Shown here piece by piece: positions 8,954 to 18,353 of a stretch of DNA of 64,000 nt. The stretch's first letter is position 1. Every line of letters starts with the position of its first letter. The stretch is from Roseovarius sp. GTDB lineage: Bacteria > Pseudomonadota > Alphaproteobacteria > Rhodobacterales > Rhodobacteraceae. Made by a program: the position numbers and the translations under genes. The stretch covers positions 62,001 to 126,000 of the forward strand of contig JAJFIA010000010.1 of assembly GCA_021775255.1 (NCBI GenBank). The letters run 5' to 3'. Below the pieces are notes generated by a model that saw only the letters and a list, made by a program, of their open reading frames with translations, had not been told where the DNA came from and searched no databases.

Positions 8954-10267
8954 ATGAAATTATCAACATATGCCTTAAGCGCTGTGGCCGCCGCGGCCCT
9001 GACCGGGCTGAGCACAACCGCTACTGCCCAAACCGAAATTCAGTGGTGGCATGCCATGGGCGGTGCCAATGGCGAGCGGGTTGATAAAATCGCCGCTGAT
9101 TTCAATGCCACGCAATCCGATTATAAGGTCGTACCCGCCTACAAAGGCAATTACACCGAAACCATGACCGCCGCCGTGGCCGCGTTTCGCGCCAATGAGC
9201 AGCCGCATATCGTGCAGGTGTTTGAAGTGGGCACCGCCACGATGATGGCCGCCAAAGGCGCGGTCTATCCGATCACCGAACTGATGGCCGATGCAAACAA
9301 GGATTTTGATCAATCCGTCTATCTGCCCGCTGTGGTCAGCTATTATCAGACCTCGGATGGCGATCTTTTGTCGATGCCGTTCAATTCTTCCACGCCGGTG
9401 CTTTGGTATAACAAGGATGCCTTTGAAAAGGCCGGCATTGGTGCCCCGCCAAAAACCTGGGATGAGCTGAACGCCGCCGCACAAAAGCTGTTGGATAGCG
9501 GCATGACATGCGGCTATTCCTTTGGCTGGCAATCCTGGGTGATGATCGAAAACTATGGTGCCTGGCACAACCTGCCCATGGGCACTGAGGAAAACGGTTT
9601 TGCCGGGCTCGATACCGAGTTTACCTTCAATAACGAGGCCGTGGTCAACCGTCTGCAATCCATCGCTGACAGTCAGGCAAGCGGCCTTTTCAAATATGGC
9701 GGTCGGCGCGGCGATAGCCTGTCGCTGTTCACCTCGGGCGAATGCGGCATGTGGATGAATTCCTCGGCCTATTACGGCTCGATCAAGGATCAGGCCAAGT
9801 TCACCTTTGGCCAGACCATGCTGCCGCTGGATACCGATGTGGCGGATGCGGCGCAAAACTCGATCATTGGCGGGGCCACTTTATGGGTGCTGCGCGGCCA
9901 TGATCAGGGTGATTATGCCGGGGTGGCGGATTTCATGAATTATCTCTCAACCCCCGAGGTTCAGGCCTGGTGGCATCAGGAAACCGGCTATGTGCCGATC
10001 ACCACGGCGGCCTCGACCCTGTCGGCAGAGCAGGGATTTTATGACGCCAATCCCGGTACTGATACGGCAATCAAAGAGCTGAGCCTGAATGCCCCGACGC
10101 CCAATTCGCGCGGGCTGAGGTTTGGCAATTTTGTGCAGGTCCGCGATATCATCAACGAAGAGATGGAGGCGCTTTGGGCCGGGAAAGCAACCGCACAACA
10201 GGCCATGGATACGGCCGTTGAGCGCGGTAATGCGCTGCTCAGGAAGTTTGAAAGCGCCAATAACTAA
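8954..10267 (+). CDS. ugpB: UgpB-like ABC transporter substrate-binding protein
   Basis: 437 aa periplasmic binding protein with a Sec signal peptide (MKLSTYALSAVAAAAL... cleaved near ATAQT). The mature start EIQWWHAMGG, the GNYTETMTA segment and the PEVQAWWHQETGYVPIT segment are typical of the sn-glycerol-3-phosphate binder UgpB. The ribosome binding site is GGGAGGA. First gene of a four-gene importer. Family assignment is firm; actual substrate (glycerol-3-phosphate, a glycerophosphodiester or another small polar compound) is inferred, and the linked DapA-family gene and GntR regulator hint that it could be a sugar-acid-like compound instead. Confidence 0.88.
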   Translation: MKLSTYALSAVAAAALTGLSTTATAQTEIQWWHAMGGANGERVDKIAADFNATQSDYKVVPAYKGNYTETMTAAVAAFRANEQPHIVQVFEVGTATMMAAKGAVYPITELMADANKDFDQSVYLPAVVSYYQTSDGDLLSMPFNSSTPVLWYNKDAFEKAGIGAPPKTWDELNAAAQKLLDSGMTCGYSFGWQSWVMIENYGAWHNLPMGTEENGFAGLDTEFTFNNEAVVNRLQSIADSQASGLFKYGGRRGDSLSLFTSGECGMWMNSSAYYGSIKDQAKFTFGQTMLPLDTDVADAAQNSIIGGATLWVLRGHDQGDYAGVADFMNYLSTPEVQAWWHQETGYVPITTAASTLSAEQGFYDANPGTDTAIKELSLNAPTPNSRGLRFGNFVQVRDIINEEMEALWAGKATAQQAMDTAVERGNALLRKFESANN

Positions 10268-10277
10268 GGCATAACCC

Positions 10278-10308
10278 TTCGGCTCGCGGGCGATGCGCGC
10301 GGGCCGAA
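10278..10308 (+). other. intercistronic hairpin after ugpB
   Basis: An 11-bp stem (TTCGGCTCGCG against CGCGGGCCGAA, one G-T pair) lies between the binding-protein gene and the first permease gene. It has no T-tract. Stem-loops here commonly stabilise the upstream mRNA so that the binding protein is made in excess over the permeases; that role is inferred. Confidence 0.55.
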
Positions 10309-10336
10309 ACCGGGGTTCACGGGGGGGGAGGGCTTC

Positions 10337-11218
10337 ATGCTCAAGCGCGTTCATTTCGGCCCATCATTGCTGCCGTTCCTGCTGGTGGCACCACAGATCA
10401 TCATCACTTTGGTGTTTTTCATGTGGCCCGCCGGGCAGGCGCTTTATCAGTCATTTCTGATCGAGGATGCCTTTGGCCTTTCCACTGAATTTGTCTGGTT
10501 TGATAATTTCAAAGACCTGTGGAACGACAGCTATTACCTTGGCGCGTTCAAACGCACGGCCTTTTTCTCATTCACCGTGGCGGCATTGGCGATGAGCACA
10601 GCACTGTTGCTGGCGGCGATGGTCGACCGGATCATCAAGGGCGTGTTCACCTATCGCACCTTGCTGATCTGGCCATATGCGGTGGCGCCGGTGGTGGCGG
10701 GGGCGCTTTGGGTGTTCATGTTTGACCCGACACTGGGGATATTTGCCTATGCGCTGCATACGGTTGGTTATGACTGGAACCACAAATTAAACGGTAATCA
10801 GGCAATGACGCTGGTTATTCTGGCTGCCACATGGAAGCAGGTTGCCTATAATTTCCTGTTCTTCGTGGCCGCCATTCAATCCATCCCCAAATCCCTGATC
10901 GAGGCGGCGGCCATAGATGGGGCCGGGCCTGTGAAACGGTTCTTCAGCATCATATTCCCGCTGATCACCCCAACGATGTTTTTCCTGCTGGTGGTGAACA
11001 TTGTCTATGCCTTCTTTGACACTTTCGGCATCATCCACGCGATCACCCAGGGCGGGCCATACAAAGCCACCGAAATTCTGGTCTACAAGGTCTGGTATGA
11101 TGGCGCGGTGGGGCTTGATCTGGGGGGATCGGCCGCGCAATCGGTGATCCTGATGGCGATCGTGATCGTGATGACAGTGGTGCAGTTTCGCTATATCGAA
11201 CGCAAGGTGGAATACTGA
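10337..11218 (+). CDS. ugpA: UgpA-like ABC transporter permease
   Basis: 293 aa integral membrane protein with about six transmembrane segments and the permease EAA motif ([20 protein letters not shown]), which docks with the ATPase. The N-terminal hydrophobic segment follows [17 protein letters not shown]. Its stop TGA shares bases with the ATG of the next permease (TGATG), so the two are translationally coupled. Works with UgpE, UgpC and UgpB. Confidence 0.88.
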   Translation: MLKRVHFGPSLLPFLLVAPQIIITLVFFMWPAGQALYQSFLIEDAFGLSTEFVWFDNFKDLWNDSYYLGAFKRTAFFSFTVAALAMSTALLLAAMVDRIIKGVFTYRTLLIWPYAVAPVVAGALWVFMFDPTLGIFAYALHTVGYDWNHKLNGNQAMTLVILAATWKQVAYNFLFFVAAIQSIPKSLIEAAAIDGAGPVKRFFSIIFPLITPTMFFLLVVNIVYAFFDTFGIIHAITQGGPYKATEILVYKVWYDGAVGLDLGGSAAQSVILMAIVIVMTVVQFRYIERKVEY

Positions 11219-12066
11219 TGATCGAGAACCGCCCCCTCATGACGCTGATTGCGCATCTGTCGCTGGTGCTTGGTGTGGGCATTGTCGCCTTTCCGATCTG
11301 GATCACCTTCGTGGCCTCGACCCATGATGCCCTGCGCATGACCCAGGTGCCCCTGCCGCTTTGGCCCGGGGATCAGTTTTTCGTCAACCTGCACGCGGCC
11401 CTGTTCAAAGGGGTACATGCGGCGGGCGGCATCCCGGTGGGGCTGATGATGCTCAACAGCCTGATCATGGCAATGATGATTGCTGTGGGAAAAATCGCCA
11501 TCTCGCTGCTTTCCGCCTTTGCCATCGTCTATTTCCGCTTTCCCTTTCGCATGGGGTTTTTCTGGATGATCTTCATCACCCTGATGCTGCCGGTCGAGGT
11601 GCGGATCATGCCGACATTTGCGGTGGTGGCCAATCTCAACATGCTCAATTCCTACTGGGGCATGACGGTGCCGCTGATTGCCTCGGCCACGGCCACGTTC
11701 ATGTTCCGGCAGGTGTTCCTGACGATCCCCGACGAGATGCTTGAAGCGGCGCGCGTGGACGGCGCCGGGCCGATGCGGTTTTTTTGGGATATTCTGATGC
11801 CGCTGTCGCGCACCAACATTGCCGCCTTGTTCGTGATCCTGTTCATCTACGGCTGGAATCAATATCTTTGGCCGCTGCTGATCACCACCGATGCCGGCTA
11901 TTACACCGTGGTGATGGGGATCAAGCAAATGCTTGAATCGGCTGAACTTTCGCCGGAATGGCACCTGATCATGATGACCTCGCTGCTGGCGATGCTTCCA
12001 CCAATTATCGTGGTGCTGAGCATGCAGAAGATGTTCGTCAAGGGCCTTACGGAAACTGAGAAATAG
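11218..12066 (+). CDS. ugpE: UgpE-like ABC transporter permease
   Basis: 282 aa, six predicted membrane helices, second permease of the importer. The EAA loop reads EAARVDGAGPMRFFWDI and the C-terminus has the typical MQKMFVKGLTETEK ending of this permease class. Coupled to ugpA by a TGATG overlap and followed nine bases later by ugpC. Confidence 0.88.
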   Translation: MIENRPLMTLIAHLSLVLGVGIVAFPIWITFVASTHDALRMTQVPLPLWPGDQFFVNLHAALFKGVHAAGGIPVGLMMLNSLIMAMMIAVGKIAISLLSAFAIVYFRFPFRMGFFWMIFITLMLPVEVRIMPTFAVVANLNMLNSYWGMTVPLIASATATFMFRQVFLTIPDEMLEAARVDGAGPMRFFWDILMPLSRTNIAALFVILFIYGWNQYLWPLLITTDAGYYTVVMGIKQMLESAELSPEWHLIMMTSLLAMLPPIIVVLSMQKMFVKGLTETEK

Positions 12067-12075
12067 GAATGGGTA

Positions 12076-13149
12076 ATGGCCGATATTGATCTAAAAAATG
12101 TGCAGAAATCTTACGGTAAAACCGATATTATCCATGGCATTGACTGGCATATAAATGACGGCGAATTTGTGGTGATCGTCGGCCCCTCGGGCTGTGGCAA
12201 ATCCACGTTGCTCAGGATGATTGCCGGGCTTGAGAGCATTACCGGCGGTGAGGTTTCCATCGGCGGCCGGGTGGTCAATAATCTGGAACCGGCCCAGCGT
12301 GACATCGCCATGGTGTTCCAGAATTACGCGCTTTACCCGCATATGTCGGTGCGCAAAAACATGGCCTATGGCCTGAAGATCAAGAAAATACCGACCGATG
12401 AGATCAACCGCCGCGTGGCAAAAGCCGCCGAGATTCTGGAATTGAGCGATTATCTTGACCGCTCGCCAAGGCAGCTTTCGGGCGGACAGCGACAGCGGGT
12501 GGCGATGGGCCGCGCGATTGTGCGCGAACCGGCGGTGTTTTTGTTTGATGAGCCATTATCAAATCTTGATGCCAAGCTCAGGGTGCAGATGCGGCTTGAG
12601 ATCAAAAAGCTGCAAGAGGATCTGGGGATTACATCGGTTTACGTCACCCATGATCAGGTTGAGGCGATGACATTGGGCCACCGTCTGGCGGTGCTGAATG
12701 GCGGCACAGTGGAACAGTTGGGCACGCCGATCGAGATTTATGAAAAACCGGCGACAACCTTTGTTGCCGGCTTCATCGGCTCGCCTGCGATGAACATGAT
12801 GGATGTGACGATCAGCATGAATGGCGCGCAGGCATTGCTTGCGGATGGCACCGGTATCAGCCTGCCGCTGCCCCGGCCCGAACTTGCCGGTAAAGCGGTA
12901 GTCTTGGGCATCCGGCCCGAGCATTTTGGCATCGGCAACCGGGAAAACCATCATTTGGCACTATCTGTGGGGGTGGTTGAACAACTGGGCGCAGATACGA
13001 TGGTGCATGGGGCCATTGGCAGTGCCTCGGCTGACATCATCGCGCGGTTTGAAGGCGTGCGGGAATTTACACCGGGCGAGGATTTACTGCTGCAAATACC
13101 TGCCAATGCCGTGCATCTTTTCGATATGGGCAGCCAAAAGCGGCTTTAA
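12076..13149 (+). CDS. ugpC: UgpC/MalK-type ABC transporter ATPase
   Basis: 357 aa ATPase with Walker [10 protein letters not shown], signature [14 protein letters not shown], Walker B VFLFDEP, D-loop SNLDAKLR and switch His in [12 protein letters not shown]. The C-terminal TOBE/OB domain (about residues 240-350) is typical of the CUT1/MalK subfamily. Last gene of the operon; its stop codon overlaps the stop of the convergent GntR gene by four bases. Confidence 0.9.
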   Translation: MADIDLKNVQKSYGKTDIIHGIDWHINDGEFVVIVGPSGCGKSTLLRMIAGLESITGGEVSIGGRVVNNLEPAQRDIAMVFQNYALYPHMSVRKNMAYGLKIKKIPTDEINRRVAKAAEILELSDYLDRSPRQLSGGQRQRVAMGRAIVREPAVFLFDEPLSNLDAKLRVQMRLEIKKLQEDLGITSVYVTHDQVEAMTLGHRLAVLNGGTVEQLGTPIEIYEKPATTFVAGFIGSPAMNMMDVTISMNGAQALLADGTGISLPLPRPELAGKAVVLGIRPEHFGIGNRENHHLALSVGVVEQLGADTMVHGAIGSASADIIARFEGVREFTPGEDLLLQIPANAVHLFDMGSQKRL

Positions 13150-13844
13150 ACCGCCACGTCAAAATCGTCCAGTTGCCGCGCACCAAGATAGGCGATGAAG
13201 CGTTGCTGCATTTCCAGCGTATGCGCATGGGCAAGGCGCTCGGCCAAATCCTTGTCCCTGGCTTCAATCGCGGCGATCATGCCGTCATGATTGCCGATCA
13301 GCTCATGCGGCAGGCTGTCATCGTAGGATTTGAAATAAAGCCGCAAAAACCGGCGGCCATCATCCAGAAGCCTGGTATAAGCGGCCTCAAGATAGCTGTT
13401 ACAAGCGGCCCTGGCGATGGCGATATGAAAATTACGGTTGCTCAGGATCATCCCCAGAACATCATCCTTTTCCACGCATTTGCGGAAATCTTCCTGCCGG
13501 GCGCGGATGGTTTTCAGGTTTTTATCCGACCGGCACTCTGCCGCAAGCCGGGTTACCGCGCGCTGCATCAGATCAAGCGCATCAACATATTGCGGAAATT
13601 CCTCGATCCTCAAAGGGGCCACGATCGTGCCCTTGTTGGGCAGTGTCGTCAGCAAAGCCTCGGACACCAGCCGCACAAGCGCCTCACGCACCGGCGAGCG
13701 GGATACCCCGAATCGGCGGGCCAGACTGGCCTCATCCACCAACTGCCCGGGTGCGAGTTTGAGCGCTAAAACCTCATCGCGCAGCACCTCGTAAATCGTG
13801 ATGGCCCCGTATCCCCGGGCTTTCTTCTTTGTGTTCAACACCAT
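13146..13844 (-). CDS. GntR family (FadR/FCD) transcriptional regulator
   Basis: 232 aa from the ATG at 13844, which has an AAAGGGG ribosome binding site; a TTG at 13877 in frame is less likely. The winged helix-turn-helix spans about residues 20-80 ([17 protein letters not shown] is the recognition region). The C-terminal FCD ligand domain shows the metal-binding pattern with His in [18 protein letters not shown] and AHAHTLEMQ. It is divergent from the DapA-family gene and convergent with the importer, so it probably controls one or both in response to a carboxylate. Confidence 0.85.
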   Translation of the reverse strand: MVLNTKKKARGYGAITIYEVLRDEVLALKLAPGQLVDEASLARRFGVSRSPVREALVRLVSEALLTTLPNKGTIVAPLRIEEFPQYVDALDLMQRAVTRLAAECRSDKNLKTIRARQEDFRKCVEKDDVLGMILSNRNFHIAIARAACNSYLEAAYTRLLDDGRRFLRLYFKSYDDSLPHELIGNHDGMIAAIEARDKDLAERLAHAHTLEMQQRFIAYLGARQLDDFDVAV

Positions 13845-13867
13845 TCTGCCCCTTTGATTATCGGCAC

Positions 13868-13911
13868 TTGTATTCAATACCCCACTTCGCTAACACTATT
13901 CTTGTATACAG
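13868..13911. promoter_or_regulatory. candidate GntR operator pair
   Basis: TTGTATTCAA (13868-13877) and TTGTATACAG (13902-13911) are two near-palindromic copies of the TTGTATACAA kind of site bound by many FCD-type GntR regulators. They are 34 bp apart in the divergent promoter region between the regulator gene and the DapA-family gene. Binding is inferred from sequence form and position. Confidence 0.5.
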
Positions 13912-13962
13912 ATTGTCGGCAAAATTGATGCCAATGGCAAGCACTATTTCTGGAGGGAAACC

Positions 13963-14871
13963 ATGCGGTTTGAAGGGATTTACACGCCTGTCATCACGCC
14001 GTTTTTTGCGGACGGATCAATAGATTGGGACAGCTACGGCGATGTGATCGACTGGCAGATTGAAAACAATATCTCGGGTATAGTTGTAGGCGGCTCGACC
14101 GGCGAGTTTTATGCGCTTACCAAAAAGGACCGCATCAAACAGTTTGAATTTGCCGCCAGGCGCATCAAGGGCCGGTCTGAGTTCATGGCCGGGGTGAATG
14201 CTCTGCGGGTGGAAGAATGCCTTGAGATCAGCGCCGCCGCGCGCGACGCCGGGGCGGATTCCCTGCTGGTGGCTGCCCCGCCTTATTCATTGCCCACCGA
14301 GGCCGAGCTGGCGGCGCATGTCCTGAAGATTGACAGCATCGCCAACCTGCCGATCATGCTTTATAATTATCCCGGCCGCACCGGTGTGGGGATGGGCGAG
14401 GAATTTCTCAGCAGGGTTGCGCAAAGCGGCAATATCTGCGGTATCAAGGAAAGCAGCGGCGATTACAGACGCCTGCCCATGTTGATGCGCAAATACCCCT
14501 CGATCGAGCTTTGTGTCGGGGGTGATGATCAGGTGCTTGAATTTGCCGCCTGGGGGGCCAAGGCCTGGGTCAGTGCGGCGGGTAATTTCTTTCCCAAGGA
14601 ATGTTCGGGGTTGATGGCCGTGTTGGGGAAGAAAGGCGATTTTGAACGCGGCAGGCGTATCATGGCGGCGCTTATGCCGCTGATGAGCGCGCTGGAGCAG
14701 GGCGGCAAATTCATCCAATGCGTCAAATATTGCTGCGAATTGCAAGGCCGCCCCGGTGGCCCTTCTGCGCCGCCGCTGATGCCGATGAAAAAGGAACTGA
14801 AGCGCGAGATGGATGAAATCATCCGCAATGCGCGCCTCACCGTTAATGCAATCCTCAGCGAGTTGGAATGA
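13963..14871 (+). CDS. dihydrodipicolinate synthase (DapA/NanA) family lyase
   Basis: 302 aa, class I aldolase of the DapA/N-acetylneuraminate lyase superfamily. The substrate carboxylate loop is GGSTGEFYALT rather than the GTTGES of true DapA, the Tyr motif is YNYPGRTGV, and the Schiff-base Lys lies in GIKESSGDYRR. The changed loop and the catabolic context (importer, GntR regulator) argue for cleavage of a 2-oxo acid, not lysine synthesis. Ribosome binding site GGAGGG. The gene is followed by a broken aldehyde dehydrogenase, suggesting an original lyase-dehydrogenase pair. Confidence 0.83.
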   Translation: MRFEGIYTPVITPFFADGSIDWDSYGDVIDWQIENNISGIVVGGSTGEFYALTKKDRIKQFEFAARRIKGRSEFMAGVNALRVEECLEISAAARDAGADSLLVAAPPYSLPTEAELAAHVLKIDSIANLPIMLYNYPGRTGVGMGEEFLSRVAQSGNICGIKESSGDYRRLPMLMRKYPSIELCVGGDDQVLEFAAWGAKAWVSAAGNFFPKECSGLMAVLGKKGDFERGRRIMAALMPLMSALEQGGKFIQCVKYCCELQGRPGGPSAPPLMPMKKELKREMDEIIRNARLTVNAILSELE

Positions 14872-14875
14872 TCCA

Positions 14876-15001
14876 TTGCGGGGCCTTCTGACCTTTGATG
14901 AATACAAAGCCATCGCCGCCAATCTCATCTTCCCGGTGAACCCTTAAATCAACGGTGCCTTCCACAAGCCGAAATCCGGCAAGTCGGTTTCAAACGATTG
15001 G
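14876..15001 (+). pseudogene. remnant N-terminus of an aldehyde dehydrogenase
   Basis: The frame from 14876 reads GLLTFDEYKAIAANLIFPVN, then Pro, a stop TAA at 14945, and continues INGAFHKPKSGKS. Joined across the stop this matches the N-terminus of PuuC/BADH-like aldehyde dehydrogenases (DEYxAIA...FPxNAFINGxFxxxxSGK). Nothing of the NAD-binding or catalytic part follows; the sequence runs straight into the hisD leader. I read it as a deletion relic with an additional stop. Family match is from memory of consensus, so confidence is moderate. Confidence 0.5.
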
Positions 15002-15071
15002 AAACAACTTGTCGATACCGGCTTGAGACACATTCCCAAACCTTCTAAAGCAACATGAAGGAGGTAGCATC

Positions 15072-16373
15072 ATGCCGGTATTCCTGAATACCACTGACAA
15101 GGATTTCGAAGCGCAATTCGCGGCCCTTTTGCTGGCCAAGCGCGAAGACAGCCCGGATGTGGATCAGGTGGTTGCCGGGATCCTCGCGGAGGTATACGCC
15201 CATGGCGATGCGGCGCTGATTGATCTGACCGCGAAATTCGACCGGATATTGCTGACCCCGGAGCAGCTCCGCTTTTCTGTCGGTGAAATTGATGCACTTG
15301 TTGCGCAGGTGCCGGATCATGAACGTGAAGCGCTTGAATTGGCGGCAGAGCGGATCCGGGCCTATCACGTCCGGCAGATGCCAAGTGATGAAAGCTGGAT
15401 TGATGCGCAAGGCGCAAGGCTGGGATGGCGCTGGACCCCGGTATCTGCGGCCGGCCTTTATGTGCCCGGCGGCATCGCGTCTTACCCCTCATCGGTGTTG
15501 ATGAATGCCATCCCCGCCCGCGTGGCCGGGGTTCAAAGGCTGGCCATAACCGTGCCCACGCCCGACGGGCAGGCCAATCCGCTGGTCTTGCTGGCGGCGC
15601 GTCTGGCGGGTGTGGAGGAGATTTACCGCATTGGTGGTGCGCAGGCGATTGCGGCGCTGGCATATGGCACGGAAACCATCGCACCGGTGGACAAGATTAC
15701 CGGGCCTGGCAATGCCTTTGTTGCGGCGGCCAAGCGGCGGGTGTTTGGCAAGGTCGGCATTGATATGATCGCCGGGCCGTCGGAAATTCTGGTGATTGCC
15801 GACAAGCAGGCCAATCCCGACTGGATTGCGCTTGATATGCTGTCTCAGGCCGAGCATGACGAAAGCGCGCAGGCGATTTTGATCACCGATGACGCGGCGT
15901 TGGCCAAATCCGTCTCACAGGCCATTGACCGGTATTTGCAAACATTGCAGCGCCGCGCAATCGCCAGTAAAAGTTGGCGCGACTATGGTGCAATTATCAT
16001 CGTGCCTGATCTGGACAAAGCCGCAGAGCTTTCCAACCGTATGGCACCCGAGCATCTGGAGCTTTGCGTTGATGAGGCCGATGCGCTGGCAGAAAAAATC
16101 ACCCATGCGGGCGCGATCTTTCTGGGCCATTGGACCCCTGAGGCCATCGGCGATTACATCGGCGGCCCCAATCATGTGCTGCCCACGGCGCGGTCGGCCC
16201 GGTTCAGTTCCGGCCTGAGTGTGATGGATTTTCTCAAACGTACAACCCTGGCGCGGATGACGCCTGAAGCCCTCAAAGCGATTGGCCCGGCAGCGGAAAC
16301 TCTGGCAAACGCGGAAAGCCTTGAGGCGCATGGTTTGTCGGTTCGCGCCCGGCTGGATCGGATGAACGAATAA
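15072..16373 (+). CDS. hisD: histidinol dehydrogenase
   Basis: 433 aa, standard length. HisD oxidises L-histidinol to histidine in two NAD-dependent steps. All catalytic and zinc positions are recognisable: Gln and His in LSQAEHDES, Glu327-His328 in APEHLEL, Asp and His368 in GDYIGGPNHVLPT, and His in EAHGLSVRAR. The NAD region GLYVPGGIASYPSSV is intact. The ribosome binding site is AAGGAGG. No other his gene is near. Paralogues of this fold (for example HpsN, sulfopropanediol dehydrogenase) occur in Roseobacters, but the full set of histidinol residues favours true HisD. Confidence 0.85.
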   Translation: MPVFLNTTDKDFEAQFAALLLAKREDSPDVDQVVAGILAEVYAHGDAALIDLTAKFDRILLTPEQLRFSVGEIDALVAQVPDHEREALELAAERIRAYHVRQMPSDESWIDAQGARLGWRWTPVSAAGLYVPGGIASYPSSVLMNAIPARVAGVQRLAITVPTPDGQANPLVLLAARLAGVEEIYRIGGAQAIAALAYGTETIAPVDKITGPGNAFVAAAKRRVFGKVGIDMIAGPSEILVIADKQANPDWIALDMLSQAEHDESAQAILITDDAALAKSVSQAIDRYLQTLQRRAIASKSWRDYGAIIIVPDLDKAAELSNRMAPEHLELCVDEADALAEKITHAGAIFLGHWTPEAIGDYIGGPNHVLPTARSARFSSGLSVMDFLKRTTLARMTPEALKAIGPAAETLANAESLEAHGLSVRARLDRMNE

Positions 16374-16608
16374 TCCCGCACCCTCAGAAGGGTAGATAAT
16401 TTGTTCGGGGTTCTTGCAATGTGCCAGACGCCACCACCTCCGACGGTTGAATCCACGCTATTTTATATGGCCTTCGATCCACAGCCGGTTTGTTTCTGAC
16501 TAAAACTGAATCACATGCCCGGTGGGTATGAGCAAACGAGATTATCTTGATACTCAGGGCATGTTTGCGTTACCATTTAATAAATGCCCATTCAGGATTT
16601 GTGCCAAC

Positions 16609-17628
16609 GTGAATACAAGTAACAATCGCCCATTGACCCTCAGGGATGTCTCAGAAGCCTCCGGCGTGTCTGAAATGACGGTAAGCCGGGTATTGCGCAA
16701 CCGTGGCGATGTATCCGAGGCGACCCGCAAACGGGTGCAGGAGGCGGCCAAGCGGCTGGGCTATGTGCCCAACAAAATTGCCGGCGCGCTGGCAAGTCAG
16801 CGGGTTAATCTGGTGGCGGTGATCATTCCGTCGATGTCGAACATGGTATTCCCCGAGGTGATGACCGGCATATCCGAGGTGCTGGATGAAACCGATCTGC
16901 AGCCGGTTGTGGGCATCACCGGCTATAGCCGCGAGAAAGAAGAAAAGGTTTTGTATGAGATGCTGTCCTGGCGTCCTTCGGGCGTGATCATCGCCGGGCT
17001 TGAGCATTCGGATGCCGCGCGCGCCATGCTTGAGGCATCGGGGGTTCCGGTGGTTGAGATCATGGATGTGGACGGCGAGCCGGTTGACAGCGTGGTGGGG
17101 ATTTCGCACCGCCGCGCCGGGCAGCAGATGGCGCAGGCGATCATCAAGGCGGGCTATCGCACGATCGGGTTTCTGGGCACCAAGATGACGCTGGACCACC
17201 GCGCCCGCAAGCGGTTTGAGGGGTTCACCGATACGCTGGCCAAGGCGGGGGTTGAGATTGTCGACAAGGAATTTTATTCCGGCGGCTCGGCGATGCTGAA
17301 AGGCCGCGAGATGACCGAGGCCATTCTGGCGCGCAATGAGGAGCTGGATTTTCTTTATTATTCCAATGATGTGATTGCCGCAGGCGGGCTTTTGTATCTG
17401 CTGGAGAAGGGCATTGATGTGCCCGGACAGATTGGCCTGGCCGGGTTTAACGGCGTTGATCTGATCAAGGGTCTGCCAAAGGAGCTGGCCACGATGGATT
17501 CGTGCCGGGTGGAAATTGGCCGACAGGCGGCACAGGTGATCGTCGGGCAACAGGGCAAAAATGCCGGATCGCAGCGGATCGTGCTGGAGCCAAAGATCAG
17601 TTATGGCCAGACGTTGAAGCGGCGTTGA
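16609..17628 (+). CDS. LacI family transcriptional regulator
   Basis: 339 aa from a GTG at 16609, which puts the helix-turn-helix (TLRDVSEASGVSEMTVSRVLRN) at the N-terminus as in LacI/GntI proteins; the frame is open back to 16522. The hinge helix (NKIAGALASQR) and a periplasmic-binding-protein-like effector domain follow (VAVIIPSMSNMVFPEV to the C-terminus). It resembles GntI-type gluconate regulators, but the effector is not readable from sequence. It stands alone between hisD and the convergent DUF1028 gene. Confidence 0.85.
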   Translation: MNTSNNRPLTLRDVSEASGVSEMTVSRVLRNRGDVSEATRKRVQEAAKRLGYVPNKIAGALASQRVNLVAVIIPSMSNMVFPEVMTGISEVLDETDLQPVVGITGYSREKEEKVLYEMLSWRPSGVIIAGLEHSDAARAMLEASGVPVVEIMDVDGEPVDSVVGISHRRAGQQMAQAIIKAGYRTIGFLGTKMTLDHRARKRFEGFTDTLAKAGVEIVDKEFYSGGSAMLKGREMTEAILARNEELDFLYYSNDVIAAGGLLYLLEKGIDVPGQIGLAGFNGVDLIKGLPKELATMDSCRVEIGRQAAQVIVGQQGKNAGSQRIVLEPKISYGQTLKRR

Positions 17629-17674
17629 AGCGTCTTGCGCCAAACCTCGTGAATCAGGGTTTTCACGAAACGCT

Positions 17675-18349
17675 TTAATCATCACCGGGCACGCCGTAGG
17701 AAGGCGCTTCGCGCGGATCAATGGCGCGCTGAATATAGGCCGAAAGTTGCGGCTTGTAGATGTCCCATGCGGTCGCGATGTTTTCAATCGGGCAGGTCTC
17801 AGACCAGTCGCAGCGCAGATCGGCCACCGGCCAGGCAACCTTATCAACGATCAGCATCCCCGCCGAATGCACCGGGCCGGCCTCGCCCCCTGCCGCAAGC
17901 CCGGCGCGCAGGGCGGCAATCAGGCGATCCCCGATAGGGCCGGTGGCGGATTGGAAGCCGTCAACTATCGCCTGCGGCACGCTGTCATTGGCCAGAAGAT
18001 TGCCGCCTGAAGCCACGTTTTCAGCACTGGCCTGCGTCCAGATACCCAAAGAGTTTGGCCCCGAGTGGATGGCCGTCGCCCCCTGCCTGTCAACCGCCAG
18101 AACCTGCCGATATTCGATGAAGCGCCCGCGCTTTTGCACCTCGGCAATGGCCTGAGCCGCGCTTAGGCCGTCCTGCATCAGATCAAGCGCCAGTGGCCCC
18201 AATGTCGGGTCGGTCACGTTTTGCGAGGCCACGGCCCCCACTCCGGCGCGGGCATAGGAGCAGCGCGCCGCAACGGCAGGCGACGAGGATGAGATGGCCA
18301 CCCCGAACATGCCGGTATCAATGCAGCGGGCAACGAGGGAAAATGTCAT
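17675..18349 (-). CDS. DUF1028 family putative Ntn-hydrolase
   Basis: 224 aa matching the DUF1028 family: an N-terminal TFSLVARCIDTGMFGVAISSSSPAVAARC and the GVGAVASQN segment, as in members with an Ntn-hydrolase fold. Function is not established; such genes often sit beside RidA-type genes and amino-acid or peptide catabolic operons, as here. Stop overlaps nothing; four bases separate it from the upstream RidA gene, so the pair is an operon. Confidence 0.8.
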   Translation of the reverse strand: MTFSLVARCIDTGMFGVAISSSSPAVAARCSYARAGVGAVASQNVTDPTLGPLALDLMQDGLSAAQAIAEVQKRGRFIEYRQVLAVDRQGATAIHSGPNSLGIWTQASAENVASGGNLLANDSVPQAIVDGFQSATGPIGDRLIAALRAGLAAGGEAGPVHSAGMLIVDKVAWPVADLRCDWSETCPIENIATAWDIYKPQLSAYIQRAIDPREAPSYGVPGDD

Positions 18350-18353
18350 GGGC

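Noticed and set aside
15072-16373. HpsN-type sulfopropanediol dehydrogenase instead of HisD
   Set aside because: All HisD zinc and catalytic residues are intact, and no hpsO/hpsP or sulfonate lyase genes are linked.
16651-17847. 398-aa open frame on the minus strand across the LacI gene
   Set aside because: Antisense shadow; the LacI helix-turn-helix and effector domains on the plus strand are clear.
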